This document shows, in pieces, positions 16,910 through 26,800 of a DNA stretch of 64,000 bases. The notes beneath the pieces are model-generated. The model ran no database searches. It was not told the DNA's origin and was given only the letters and a program-made list of their open reading frames with translations. Both the position numbers and the translations under genes were made by a program. The DNA is from Clostridium sp. OF09-36 (GTDB lineage: Bacteria > Bacillota > Clostridia > Lachnospirales > Lachnospiraceae): the NCBI RefSeq assembly GCF_003481985.1, contig NZ_QUMD01000015.1, positions 1-64,000 of the forward strand. The letters run 5' to 3'. Every line of letters starts with the position of its first letter. Within the stretch, counting starts at the first letter, position 1.

Positions 16910-17572
16910 TTATCTCGCAAACAGCACCAGCTTCTGCGCCTGGTTCTCACTATCACTCCACACCAGCAGTTTGCTGCCCTGCTCTACATCTTCCAGGGAA
17001 ACGATCTGTCTGGTCAGATACGGCATGATGCTGCAGTCCGCAAAAACCGCGTACTCGGTGCCTGCTGTAGAAACAAGAGTCCAGCTTCCATCCGCGTTTT
17101 CCGTCATAGATTTTGCGGTGATGCATTCCGGTGCTTTCATATCAGCCGGAATCTTGCCAATGATGACTTCTCCGCTCGTCTGCGGCGGAAGGCTCATGGT
17201 CATGGCCGGTCCGATATAAGCATACACCGTCTCTCCTGCCTGAAGATCCTTTGCCTCAACCGGATAACCATTCTCGCCATCCAGGATCAGGGTGTCACCG
17301 GAAATATTCACAATGACCTCGCCCTCAAACACATTGCCGGACGGACAGTCCATGTCGATGCTTTCATTATCCACACTGATGATAGTGCCCCAGATGGGTG
17401 CCTGCTCCTGCGTCTCCGGACTCTGCATGCCCGGTCCTGCTGCCTCACTCTGGCTCATGCCGCTTCCGGCTACGATGGTCGGGGACTGTGCCGCCATGGC
17501 GGTCAGAACCCCTGCTGCAGTCATCAGTGCTGCCATGCCAATGGCGGTGATGGTTTTATTATTTTTTCTCAT
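16910..17572 (-). CDS. Secreted protein of unknown function
   Basis: The protein has 220 residues from the ATG at 17572 (AAGGAGATAG upstream). It has a classical signal peptide (RKNNK, hydrophobic core, cleavage near AMA-AQ) and no later membrane segment. A Met/Gly/Pro/Glu-rich linker follows, then ~170 residues of alternating hydrophobic pattern (GTIISVDNESIDMD..., VIVNISGDTLILDGENG, GETVYAYIGPAMT) that suggest a beta-rich fold of the OB or stalk type. I recognise no named family. It is transcribed alone: a MATE remnant lies upstream and a terminator downstream. Confidence 0.7.
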   Translation of the reverse strand: MRKNNKTITAIGMAALMTAAGVLTAMAAQSPTIVAGSGMSQSEAAGPGMQSPETQEQAPIWGTIISVDNESIDMDCPSGNVFEGEVIVNISGDTLILDGENGYPVEAKDLQAGETVYAYIGPAMTMSLPPQTSGEVIIGKIPADMKAPECITAKSMTENADGSWTLVSTAGTEYAVFADCSIMPYLTRQIVSLEDVEQGSKLLVWSDSENQAQKLVLFAR

Positions 17573-17748
17573 ACTTTCTATCTCCTTGTCTGTAATCATG
17601 GTTCGGCGTGAACATATGCCATGGCACATGTTTTCTGCCGTATCGTTTTGGTTACAGGATCACACTGCTTTCCTTCACGCACCCATAGTATACCAGAGAG
17701 GAATCTTAATTACCATTGATTATTGTGAACGTTTCTCTTAAGGATTTA

Positions 17749-18876
17749 TTACCGCGTACCGATGTTCTTCTTCCTGTGCATCCAGAAAAACATTCCAAGG
17801 CACAGTGTTACCTGCACCAGGCTGGAGGCCGGGGTGCCAAGGCCGATCTGAAACAGTGTGGCACCCGGGATGCGCTCACCAGCCATACAATGGGGATTCG
17901 CACACCAAAGGCACCAATCAGGCCCTGCAGCATGACAAACAGCGTTTTCTCACGTCCATTGAAGTAACCGATGAAGCAAAACAGGAAGGAGGTCAGCAGG
18001 CAGTCAATGGCGTAGGCCTTTAAGTAGCTGTGGGCTGCCGCAATAACCACCGCATCGGACGAGAACAGGGCCGCCATGAGATCCCCATGGAAAAAGGTCA
18101 ACACGCACATGATAAGGCCCACACAGAAAGCCGTAGAAACACCGCATAACAGTGCCCGGTCGGCACGCTTCGGATTGCCCGCGCCCATATTCTGAGCCAC
18201 GAAGGCCGACATGGACTGCATATAGGCAGACGGCACCAGCATAATGAACACGCATACTTTCTCGGCCACGCCAACACCTGCAGAAGCTGTCACGCCGAAG
18301 GAATTGACCACGGTCTGAATCACCAGGAAGGAGGCTCCCACCAGAAACTCCTGAAGTCCCACCGGAATGCCAAGCTTTAACTCCTTGCCGATCAGCTGCC
18401 GGTCAAAGTGGATATCTCCCCGCTGAAAGGCAAAGGGCAGTGTTCTCCGGCAGATCATGGCCATGGAAATGATCACGCTGACCGCCTGGGCCAGCACCGT
18501 GGCTGTTGCGGCACCAGCGGCTCCCATATGAAACCCGGCCACCAGAAGAAGGTCTCCTGCAATGTTGATCAGGCAGGCAATGACTACGGTAAGCAATGGC
18601 CTTTCCGGCATCCCTCTCCTTTTTTAATCCAATCTTCTCGGCCACCGCAATGGTAATTCCCATCGACAGGCCGGTAATAATATTCGTCACGGTAGAAAGC
18701 AGCATGCTTCCTGTCGCCACACCGGACACATCCACCGTATCCGCAAACCGTCCCACAATCAGAAGATCCGCGCCGCCATAAAGCGCCTGCAGAAGAAGGC
18801 TGAATAAGACCGGAATGGCAAAGGTCAGAAGGCTCTTTAAGATATTTCCCTCCGTAAGACTGTGTTTCTGATTCAT
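17749..18876 (-). pseudogene. MATE-family efflux pump, internally deleted and frameshifted
   Basis: The N-terminal part (MNQKHSLTEGNILKSLLTFAIPVLFSLLLQALYGGADLLIVGRFAD, start at 18876 with GGAGG upstream) is a MATE drug/Na+ antiporter. Near 18605 the sequence jumps from KERDAGKAI straight to PLLTVVIACLINIAGDLLLVAGFHMGAAGAA, which in MATE proteins lies about 70-80 residues further on, so about 220 bp is missing. The seam sits in GCCATTG, a likely microhomology. The rest is well preserved. A second break near 17874 (one missing base) hides the true C-terminus GATLFQIGLGTPASS... ending at 17749. The second break looks like a sequence error; the deletion may be real or an assembly collapse. Confidence 0.8.
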
Positions 18877-18942
18877 TTCACGTTCCTCCGTATGTTTGAA
18901 TTTCATGCAATTCGCGGATGCTTCCGCGATATGGAAAGCAAC

Positions 18943-18994
18943 AAAAAAGCCGTATAAGAATGCAGACATCTCAGCCTGCCGTCTTATACGGCTT
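18943..18994 (-). terminator. Terminator of the giant adhesin-sortase-phosphodiesterase operon
   Basis: A perfect 13-bp stem, AAGCCGTATAAGA / TCTTATACGGCTT, is followed on the minus strand by six U. It lies 90 bp after the EAL gene stop and ahead of the MATE gene. Confidence 0.88.
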
Positions 18995-19082
18995 ATCATT
19001 TCTTATGAATGATTTGCCCTCCGAACGAGCACTGTTATTATAGCAAAGTGAAAGGGAATGTCAAGAGCGAACTATCCGAAAA

Positions 19083-21134
19083 TCATTCCTCATCCAGCAC
19101 CCGCGCATACTCCTTCTGCGGCAGCGGCTTTGAGAAATAATATCCCTGGATATAATCGCAGTCGCAAGCTCTTAAGAACGCAAGCTGCTCTGCGGTCTCT
19201 ACGCCTTCGGCTACCACCTTCATGTCCATGCGGTGGGCCATCTCGATGATGGAAAGAACCATGTTGTCTTCCTTTCGGCCCTTGCCAATGGACTGGATAA
19301 AGCCCATGTCCAGCTTCACCACATTAAAGGAATAATCGCGCATGGTGCTGAAGGAGGAGGTTCCGCTTCCAAAATCATCGATGAGAATCTTGGCACCCTG
19401 CTCCCGCATTTCCTCCAGGAAATGGCTTCCCATCTTCGTAATGTCCGTGTAGGCAGATTCTGTCACCTCATAACGCACCATGTCCGCAGGCAGATCGGTC
19501 TGGAGTATATTTTTCCGGATCATCTGAATGATGTGTTCATCCATCAGATCCATGCGGGACAGATTGACCGATACCGGATACACGGCCTTTCCCGCATGGT
19601 AACGCTCCCGCTGGAATGTCAGCACCTGCTCGGCCACAAAGAAATCGAGCCGGGTGATATGTCCGCTCTTTTCCAGGATCGGGATAAAGCGCCCAGGCGA
19701 TACCATCCTGCCCGGCTCCGGAATCCAGCGCACCAGCGCCTCTGCTGCCACAATTTTTCCGGTCTTAGCCTCGTAAATCGGCTGGTAATAAACCTGGAAC
19801 TCATGACGCTCCATGGCCTGGTCCAGATTGATCATCACCAGGCACTCTTCCTCATAATCCTGCTTCATGCTGTCCTGATAAATGGCATAGGGCTGCACAT
19901 AGTGATTGGAAATGTAATTTTTCGCCAGCTTGGCACGGTCACACATCTCCGACACCTTGATCTTTGTATCTGCCGGGATATAATAAATGCCGCAGTGGCA
20001 CTGCACATTGATGTGCGTCTCCTTCTCCCTATAGGTAAAACGCAAAACCTCCATCATCCGCTTTAAATCGAGCTGTTCTTCTCTTACCAGCGCCACAAAA
20101 TGATCCGTCTCCATGCGGGCAATGATGACTGGCTTTAAAAAACTGTTCTGCAGCACCTCCACGCTCTTTTTCAGGATCCGGTCTCCCATCTCATAGCCAA
20201 ACAGGTCATTAATGGCCTTAAACCGCATGATATTAAAGTACAGGATGGCGTAGCGGTTCTCAGGGTTGCGCATCAGGATCGTCCCGGTGCGGTTTAAGAA
20301 TCCATCCCGGTTCAAAAGCCCGGTCTGGGAATCAATCTGCATTTCCCTGGTCATATCGTCGATGACAAACATGATCCGGCTGTCACTTTTGTCAAACCAG
20401 TAATAAATATAGCGTTCCACATCATGATTCACATTGTGGATGATGAAGGAATACTGACCGGTCTGCTCCAGCCGACAGCGCAATCCCGCCAGGTCCGTAC
20501 ACTCCACAAAGCGGTCCCGCTCTTTCGCCTGAATGTGGGTGGCGCACATCTGGTCAATGATTCCCTGATACGGAACGTTCTTCTTCACCGGAATACTGGT
20601 CTCCGAAAAATGACAGGAACGGAAATTGATCATGGCGTGATCCAGATTCACAATGCCCATTGTCTTATACTCCTTCTGGTAAATGATCTTATTCATCATG
20701 TCATCCATGTAATGGCGGGTCTCATCCCGGATAAAGATATGGGCCTCCAGCGGCGTTTCCAGAGTCCGCTGAAACAGGTATACCATCACCTCCACAATAA
20801 TCAGGCGTTCCGCGACCACCAGATGACACTGAATCCGTAACAGATGCCGACCATCCCGGTAGCGTTTCTCCAGATTTTCCCGCGCCAGAAGCTTTCTGGT
20901 CCGCTCACGGTGGCGGTCATGGCTGATGTAGCGGTACAAATGCTCCTCCAGCCATTCCTGCGGATCAGCACCGTTTTCTCGCTCCGGATTTTCTTGTTTC
21001 TCCATCCCGGAATGCTGCTTTTTCTGGTCTTCGCTGTCCTTTCCCTCTACCATTACCTCATACAGCCGGTTCTCCGTCACATCAATGTATAATTCTGTTT
21101 CCCGATAGTCTACTTCTCCTGCCTGTAATAACAT
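19083..21134 (-). CDS. c-di-GMP phosphodiesterase with degenerate GGDEF and intact EAL domain
   Basis: The protein is cytosolic, 683 residues, with no signal or membrane segment. The N-terminal ~260 residues are a sensor region of unknown type (possibly PAS-like). Residues ~265-420 are a GGDEF domain whose active-site loop reads METDHF, so it should not make c-di-GMP but might bind GTP. Residues ~435-683 are an EAL domain with EALVRW, VNLSR, YEVTES, ILIDDFGSG, VKLDMGFI and VAEGVET, all catalytic and metal residues present, so it should hydrolyse c-di-GMP. It is the last gene of the adhesin-sortase operon, 38 bp behind the sortase. This implies that making the surface protein is coupled to lowering c-di-GMP, or that c-di-GMP level feeds back on this locus. 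Confidence 0.9.
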   Translation of the reverse strand: MLLQAGEVDYRETELYIDVTENRLYEVMVEGKDSEDQKKQHSGMEKQENPERENGADPQEWLEEHLYRYISHDRHRERTRKLLARENLEKRYRDGRHLLRIQCHLVVAERLIIVEVMVYLFQRTLETPLEAHIFIRDETRHYMDDMMNKIIYQKEYKTMGIVNLDHAMINFRSCHFSETSIPVKKNVPYQGIIDQMCATHIQAKERDRFVECTDLAGLRCRLEQTGQYSFIIHNVNHDVERYIYYWFDKSDSRIMFVIDDMTREMQIDSQTGLLNRDGFLNRTGTILMRNPENRYAILYFNIMRFKAINDLFGYEMGDRILKKSVEVLQNSFLKPVIIARMETDHFVALVREEQLDLKRMMEVLRFTYREKETHINVQCHCGIYYIPADTKIKVSEMCDRAKLAKNYISNHYVQPYAIYQDSMKQDYEEECLVMINLDQAMERHEFQVYYQPIYEAKTGKIVAAEALVRWIPEPGRMVSPGRFIPILEKSGHITRLDFFVAEQVLTFQRERYHAGKAVYPVSVNLSRMDLMDEHIIQMIRKNILQTDLPADMVRYEVTESAYTDITKMGSHFLEEMREQGAKILIDDFGSGTSSFSTMRDYSFNVVKLDMGFIQSIGKGRKEDNMVLSIIEMAHRMDMKVVAEGVETAEQLAFLRACDCDYIQGYYFSKPLPQKEYARVLDEE

Positions 21135-21172
21135 GTCATCCTTCTTCCCGGCCTGCCACAGCCTCTTCTCTT

Positions 21173-21979
21173 TTATTTTGTATCTTCCTGTACTCCTGCT
21201 TCCTGTGAAACTTCCTGGCCTTCACCGGCCCGTTCCTTTCGCGCGAATACCAGCGCGCGTCCCTGCTCAATCTGCCGGTAGCAGGTAGACAGCATCAGAA
21301 TCTCATCTCCACTGTCCACATCCACTCCCGTGTCATACAGCCGGTTCTTCTTCAAATAAGTAAGAAACGCTTCCCATCCCTCCGGTTTTTCCGGATCTCT
21401 ATCAATATAAGAGAACAGCTTCCGGTTCTCCTCTTCATTCAAGCTCGTAAACAATACGGCAAATATATGATACCTGCCTCCACCTCCCGCATGGTCAAAG
21501 ATCACATCCGGGTGCTCCGTAAAATAAGACGCATCCTTGTAAAAGCGAAGGGTGCTGAACATCTTGGTGTTCCTGGTGTTGTGCGCATACACGATCAAGT
21601 TATCGGATGGCTTTTTGATATCGCAGCGGATATCCAGAAACGGCATTCCGTTGCTGTAAGGATTATGTTCAAAATCATATTTCAAATAATACATTCCATT
21701 GTCTTTTTCTGTCTGCATAACCGGATAGCTTAAGGGCGTGTCCGGAATGCGGATATAACCGATGCAGTCCGGGTTTTTGGCCTGCAAAGCAGCCAGATCA
21801 AAATCCGAAGTCTTCGCCACACTCTCCTTCCGTGGCACTTCAGTGCGGTAGGCGGTCTGCCATACCTCATCAATGTTGGATTCAAAACGGTACAGGGAGG
21901 CAAAATCCAGTGCCGCCACCACCAGGGCCCCAAAGAATACCACCTTGCTGACCCGGTTGATCCATCTGCGTACGTTCAT
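21173..21979 (-). CDS. srtB: Class B sortase
   Basis: This 268-residue type II membrane protein has one N-terminal membrane segment (~residues 8-28) and an extracellular sortase domain. The catalytic His is in VYAHNTRNTKMFSTLRFY, the Cys in LMLSTCYR, and the Arg in QGRALVFAR. The helix insertion between the last strands places it in class B. Sortases cut a LPxTG-like motif and join the protein to peptidoglycan. The ATG at 21979 has GAGGGAG upstream; an in-frame extension to 22060 lacks a site. It stands two genes downstream of the giant protein with IPKTG at its C-terminus, so that protein is its evident substrate. No other sortase substrate is in the window. Confidence 0.93.
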   Translation of the reverse strand: MNVRRWINRVSKVVFFGALVVAALDFASLYRFESNIDEVWQTAYRTEVPRKESVAKTSDFDLAALQAKNPDCIGYIRIPDTPLSYPVMQTEKDNGMYYLKYDFEHNPYSNGMPFLDIRCDIKKPSDNLIVYAHNTRNTKMFSTLRFYKDASYFTEHPDVIFDHAGGGGRYHIFAVLFTSLNEEENRKLFSYIDRDPEKPEGWEAFLTYLKKNRLYDTGVDVDSGDEILMLSTCYRQIEQGRALVFARKERAGEGQEVSQEAGVQEDTK

Positions 21980-22087
21980 GTTGTCTCCCTCACTTTCCCG
22001 TTTTCGCGGCTGTTTTCTCACCGCGGTTCCCGCAATGTGCAAACAGCCGCCTGGTTTCATTCTGACATTCCAGGCTGTCTTAATTTT

Positions 22088-23796
22088 TTACTTCACGCGG
22101 ATCTCCCACACATTGTGGATGAACGCGTCATACTGACTCATCTTGTAGTCCTGCAGGTCTGCAGAAACCGCTACAAATTCCTTCTGTCTTGCCACCGGAA
22201 TCACCGGCATGGTCTGGTTGATGACCGTGTTGGTCTCCTTTAAGGACTTCTCCAGGGATTTCCAGTCGTATACGTGGGAAAGGCTCTGAAGACTGCTCTG
22301 CAGCGCTTCATTGGCCGTGGATGTATTCAGCCCCTGACTATTCTGCATCAGACGCTTGTAAGCTGACGGTTTCTGCCAGTCACCGGAGCTGGAAATCAAA
22401 AGGTCGTAATTGCCAAGCATATAGACTTCCCTTAAATACTCGGACTGCTCCAAGGACTTCACCTCCACAGAAAAGCCTGTATGGTTCAGGCCATCCTTCA
22501 CTTCCTTCGCAATCTCCTTCTGGATATCGCTGTCGGCAAGAACCGGCAGCACCAGCTTCATGGACGGATCGCTCATCTCCTCTTTTACGCCCTTTAACAG
22601 CTCCTTTGCCGTATCCCGGTCTAGAACTGCCGGATCATCTCCGGCCAGGCTGCTATTCTCCCAGCCATGGCATCTGCCTGCATGAGATACCGTGAAAGCG
22701 CTCCTCCTGCCAGGGAATCCCGGTCGATGGAAAGAGCCGCTGCCCTGCGGGCATCCGTGCGGCGAAGCAAGGAGCAATCTCTGTTCACCGACAGATAAAA
22801 TACAGAATCCATTGGTTTTTCATAGATTATGAACTGTTTTGCATCGTAGAACGGATCAAAATCAGAACCACTTCCATTCAGTACAGCCACATCAATTTCA
22901 TTGCGGCTGATGGCATCTGCCACCTCATAGGTTCCATACGGAACAAATACCACAGTTTTGATATCACGGATTTTCTCATGATAATACACGCTAGCCGTCA
23001 AACGGATATTTCCGCCGGTCTGCCCCTCTTCCTTCACATAAGCACCGGTTCCAATGCCCGCAGTGGAAATCTGCGGCAGCACCAAGGCTATACCATCTTC
23101 CATGTTCTCCGGGCGTTTCTGAATCTGGCACTCCGCGATCAGGGCATTATCCGGTGAAGGCACCGCGAAATGCACTGTCACGTGCTTTGCGTCCGTCACT
23201 TCAATGCCGGACGGGATCTCCACAGAACCATTCCGGAATTCTTCGAGTCCCTCAATGTTTAAATAGAGGCTATCTCCATCCTCCTCGGCTGTCAGACACA
23301 TAGCTGCAATGGAAAATGCCACATCCGCTGCCGTCATCTCTGTACCGTCACTGAAACGGATCTTGTTCTCCAGGGTAATCTGGCAGGAAGTTCCGTCCTC
23401 ACTCATCGAAACGGATTTTGCCAGGACACTGTTGAAATGACCATCACCTCCCATCCGCATCAGCGGTTCAAAGATCATGGCTGAAATCATGCGGTCTCCC
23501 TCATTCTGTGCATAAGCAGGATTCGTGACGCCAAGGGCATCATTCACCAGAACGTGCAGCTCCTTTTTACGGGCCGCGTCTTTCTGAATGCCATCCGCGC
23601 TTCCCTCCCGCACCATCGCAAGACCAGAATCATCCGCGAAGATGCCAAGGAACACCTGCGGTCGGCTGAAATAAACTACCGCTCCTATAACAAGGAGCAG
23701 GGCCGCCGCTGTGGCAGCGACAGCCCTTTTGTTACTGAATTTTCCGGAAGCACGCTTCTCACGTGCCTCCGTGTTCTTGCTCCCGAAAAACTTCAT
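22088..23796 (-). CDS. Membrane-anchored family-5 extracellular solute-binding protein (one-base frameshift)
   Basis: After repair the protein has 569 residues. A basic N-terminus and one hydrophobic helix (residues ~25-45, AVAATAAALLLVIGAVVYF) anchor it; no lipobox Cys is present. The outside part is an SBP_bac_5-like (oligopeptide/nickel) binding fold: AQNEGDRMISAMIFEPLMR, KIRFSDGTEMTAADVAFSI, DARRAAALSIDRDSL, and a C-terminal lobe with SDIQKEIAKEVKDGL and YDLLISSSGDW. The frame breaks at 22660-22662 (CCC on the plus strand); one extra base joins ADAMAG to ENSSLAGDDPAVLDRDTAKE. It starts 5 bp after the giant gene stop codon, so it is translationally coupled. No ABC permease or ATPase accompanies it, so a role in sensing or in handling the giant protein is as likely as transport. 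Confidence 0.8.
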
Positions 23797-23801
23797 ACTT
23801 A

Positions 23802-26800
23802 TTATTTGTCCTCGTTTTTCTTATCCTTATGTTCTTCTTCCTCGTCCTCCTTGCGGCGGCGTGTTGCGAACATCACAGCGCCGGAAATGAGAGCTACGAA
23901 GAATGCGCCAAGACCGATTGGGAATACACCCGTCTTCGGAATTGCGAAGAGACCAGGATTCTCCTCCTCTGCCGGTCCCGTTGTCTCCTCCGGGAACGGT
24001 TCGATGGTCGGCATGGTCGGCTGCGCAGCCGCGTGACCGCCGCCACCATGACCGCCGTGGCCACCAGGTCTGTTCGGCTGTGGTTCATCCGGAATTACCG
24101 GCTTCTCCTGAGCGAACATACCTGCATCCATCGTCAGGTCGTCTTTGATGTAGCACAGATTCGGCATCCAGTCGGAGGATACATTGGCTTTCGCAAGGCT
24201 TCTTACAGCTCTCGCGAAGTTCTGCACTGCAGGCTCCTCGTAAATGTTAAACTCGGAAGAAATACCGATCCGGTAGCAGCTGTTTTCATCTACCATACCA
24301 TTGACATCGCCAAGTCCGGATAACAGATCTTTGTTCCGGTTGCCCGGATCATAGATACCAGGGATTTCCAGTTCGGTTCCCTTCGGGATCCGTCCGGAGA
24401 TCAGGTTGCTGTCGCCAGTCAGATTATTCTTTAACTGGTTGCCAAACATCTTGTCCAGACGATCCACACGCAGATCCATAAACGCATTCGACGGAACAAT
24501 ATCACTGTCTTCGCGCTTATTGTTGGTCTGGAGATCAGACCAGATCATGGTTTCCTGTCCATTCGGCTGAATGATTTTTACACGGTAACGGTAGAGACGG
24601 TCTTCCGGATTCGTGGCCTTCTTGTTCACCGCCGGTACGGTAAATTCATACCGTCCATCGGATCCTGTGGTCACCATATTCGTGCCATCCTTGTAAATCT
24701 GCCATGCACCGCGGGTCTGAATACCGGTGATGCGGATCTTCTTCTTACCTGCGAGTGTGACATCGCTGCCAGCCTCACGGTCTTTATCGATCCATGCGTT
24801 TCCGGTGTTCTTCAGATCACTCTTCTGATCGGAGGATGTCGCAATCGACGGCGATGCCTTAGAAGGCGATGCCAGCGGTGCATCATCTACCACTTCATAT
24901 GTGTAGTAGGCTTCGTCTGCGTCCGGATTATACCGGTACAGAATTACGGTTGCTCCAGGAACTGCCTGTTCGGAAGCATCCTGCTTACCGTCACGGTCCG
25001 CATCGTTCCAGACGTAACCACCGATCACAATCTGGTTCCGGATAAGAAGCAGTCCGGCATCCATCTGTGCGGTCCGCATCTCCCGGATCTCTTCCGGCTC
25101 ATCCTGATCCATGCGCACGTGGAAGTGGCCATCGTAGCTGTTGACCAGATTCTCATCACGCTGCATGAAGCGGAAGCTGTCGGAAACACCAAGATCACTC
25201 CGGTCGATTCCGAGGCGTGCACTCAGGTTCTCGCCTGTGTAATCATCCTCAGAAAGTACCTGAACATCCGAGTTGATATCCTTCTTCTTCGGATCATCGT
25301 TGGAAACATGGAAGGTCGTAAACTCAACCTCGTCTCCATTCGCAGACTGGCTGGATTTATCCACCAGGATACGATATTCAAACGGAACCGGTTCGTCTTC
25401 CACCTTGCCACTTGCAAGCATGATCGGCTCGCGCTCATCGAACATCGGCAGATTGTCAAAGACATACTCCCCGTTCACATTGGTCTTAACCATCGCAATG
25501 CTGATGTAGGAATCACCGGCTGCGGCTTTCGCTGCAGCAATCTTGTCCGTAAGGTCTGCACTCTGGTTCTCCAGATCTGTGATGCTTCGATCCAGAACGT
25601 TGATCTCCCGTGTCAGGACATTGTTCTCTTTCTCCTTAGCTGTTACCTGACTGGTATAAGCTTCTTTCTGGCGACGATACTTATACTCTTCTGCATTCGC
25701 CTGATCGTAGAGCTCCTGATAGTGTGCACTGTCATTCTGAAGTGCTTCCAGCTGCTCATTCAGACGATCTAACTCTTCCTGATCACCGGACTCTTCTGCT
25801 GCTGTGATCGCATCCTTTACGGTTTTGATCTCAGCATCCGCATTCAGCTTGTTCTGATGCTGTTTTTCTGCTTCCGCAGAAGCTGCTGACTGTTTCAGTT
25901 CAGCTGCATCCGCTGCCTCCTGCAATTCAGCCATCAGACTCGTGTTTTCTGCCTTCTGGCTCTGCTTCTGGCTGCGCTCTGACTCTTTGGAAGCCAGCTG
26001 CTCCAGAACGGAAACCTGCTTTTCCTGCAGCTGCTCTGCTTCGCGAAGCTTTTCATCTCTCCGCTCTACATCTTTCTTCGCCTCTGCCTGAAGGATTTCC
26101 TCCGCTCTCAGGCTCATCGGGAACAGGTAAGATCCACTGCTCCACAGATCATTCTCTGTCAGACCCAGGGCTGCCAGATCAAGATGATAATGAGCCAGAT
26201 CAAACTGATATACATTCAGGAATCCATCATTCTTTCTGTACTGCAGCAGAACCGGAATCTCTGCAATGCGTTCCTCGCCGTCGTCACGAAGACCATTGTA
26301 TGTCAGTCTTCCCAGTTCCTTGCCAACATCATTCCAGACTACACCATGAACCGTTCCCTTCGCGTATGGGATCAATCCGGCATCAACCGCTTCAATGGAA
26401 TGAACCATATTGGCGTCATACCATGTTCCGGCAAGGCTGACCGGATTCATTCCTGCAACTGATCCGGATTCATCTGTGCCACACTCATCATACGGCAGAT
26501 AGATACTCGGTTCAAGCGCATCTTTGTAGTGGAACTCTGCATGATCCGGATCAATTACCGCAGTGCTGCTTCCGCCAGGCGTGCCATCCATCTTTGATTT
26601 GCCTCTCCGGTACATCCAGGTATTGCCAGCCAGATCACTGTCTGTCTGGTAATCACCAGCTGCACTGTGAAGCGATGTAGGCGTATAACCAGCCGGCAGC
26701 TTCGGAACACCTACCCGGTAACCGACCAGATAAGCTTTACCCATATCCTGCAATGTCGGCAGCTTAAACTGCCAGCTTCCGTTCTCTGTGGTTTGTACTG

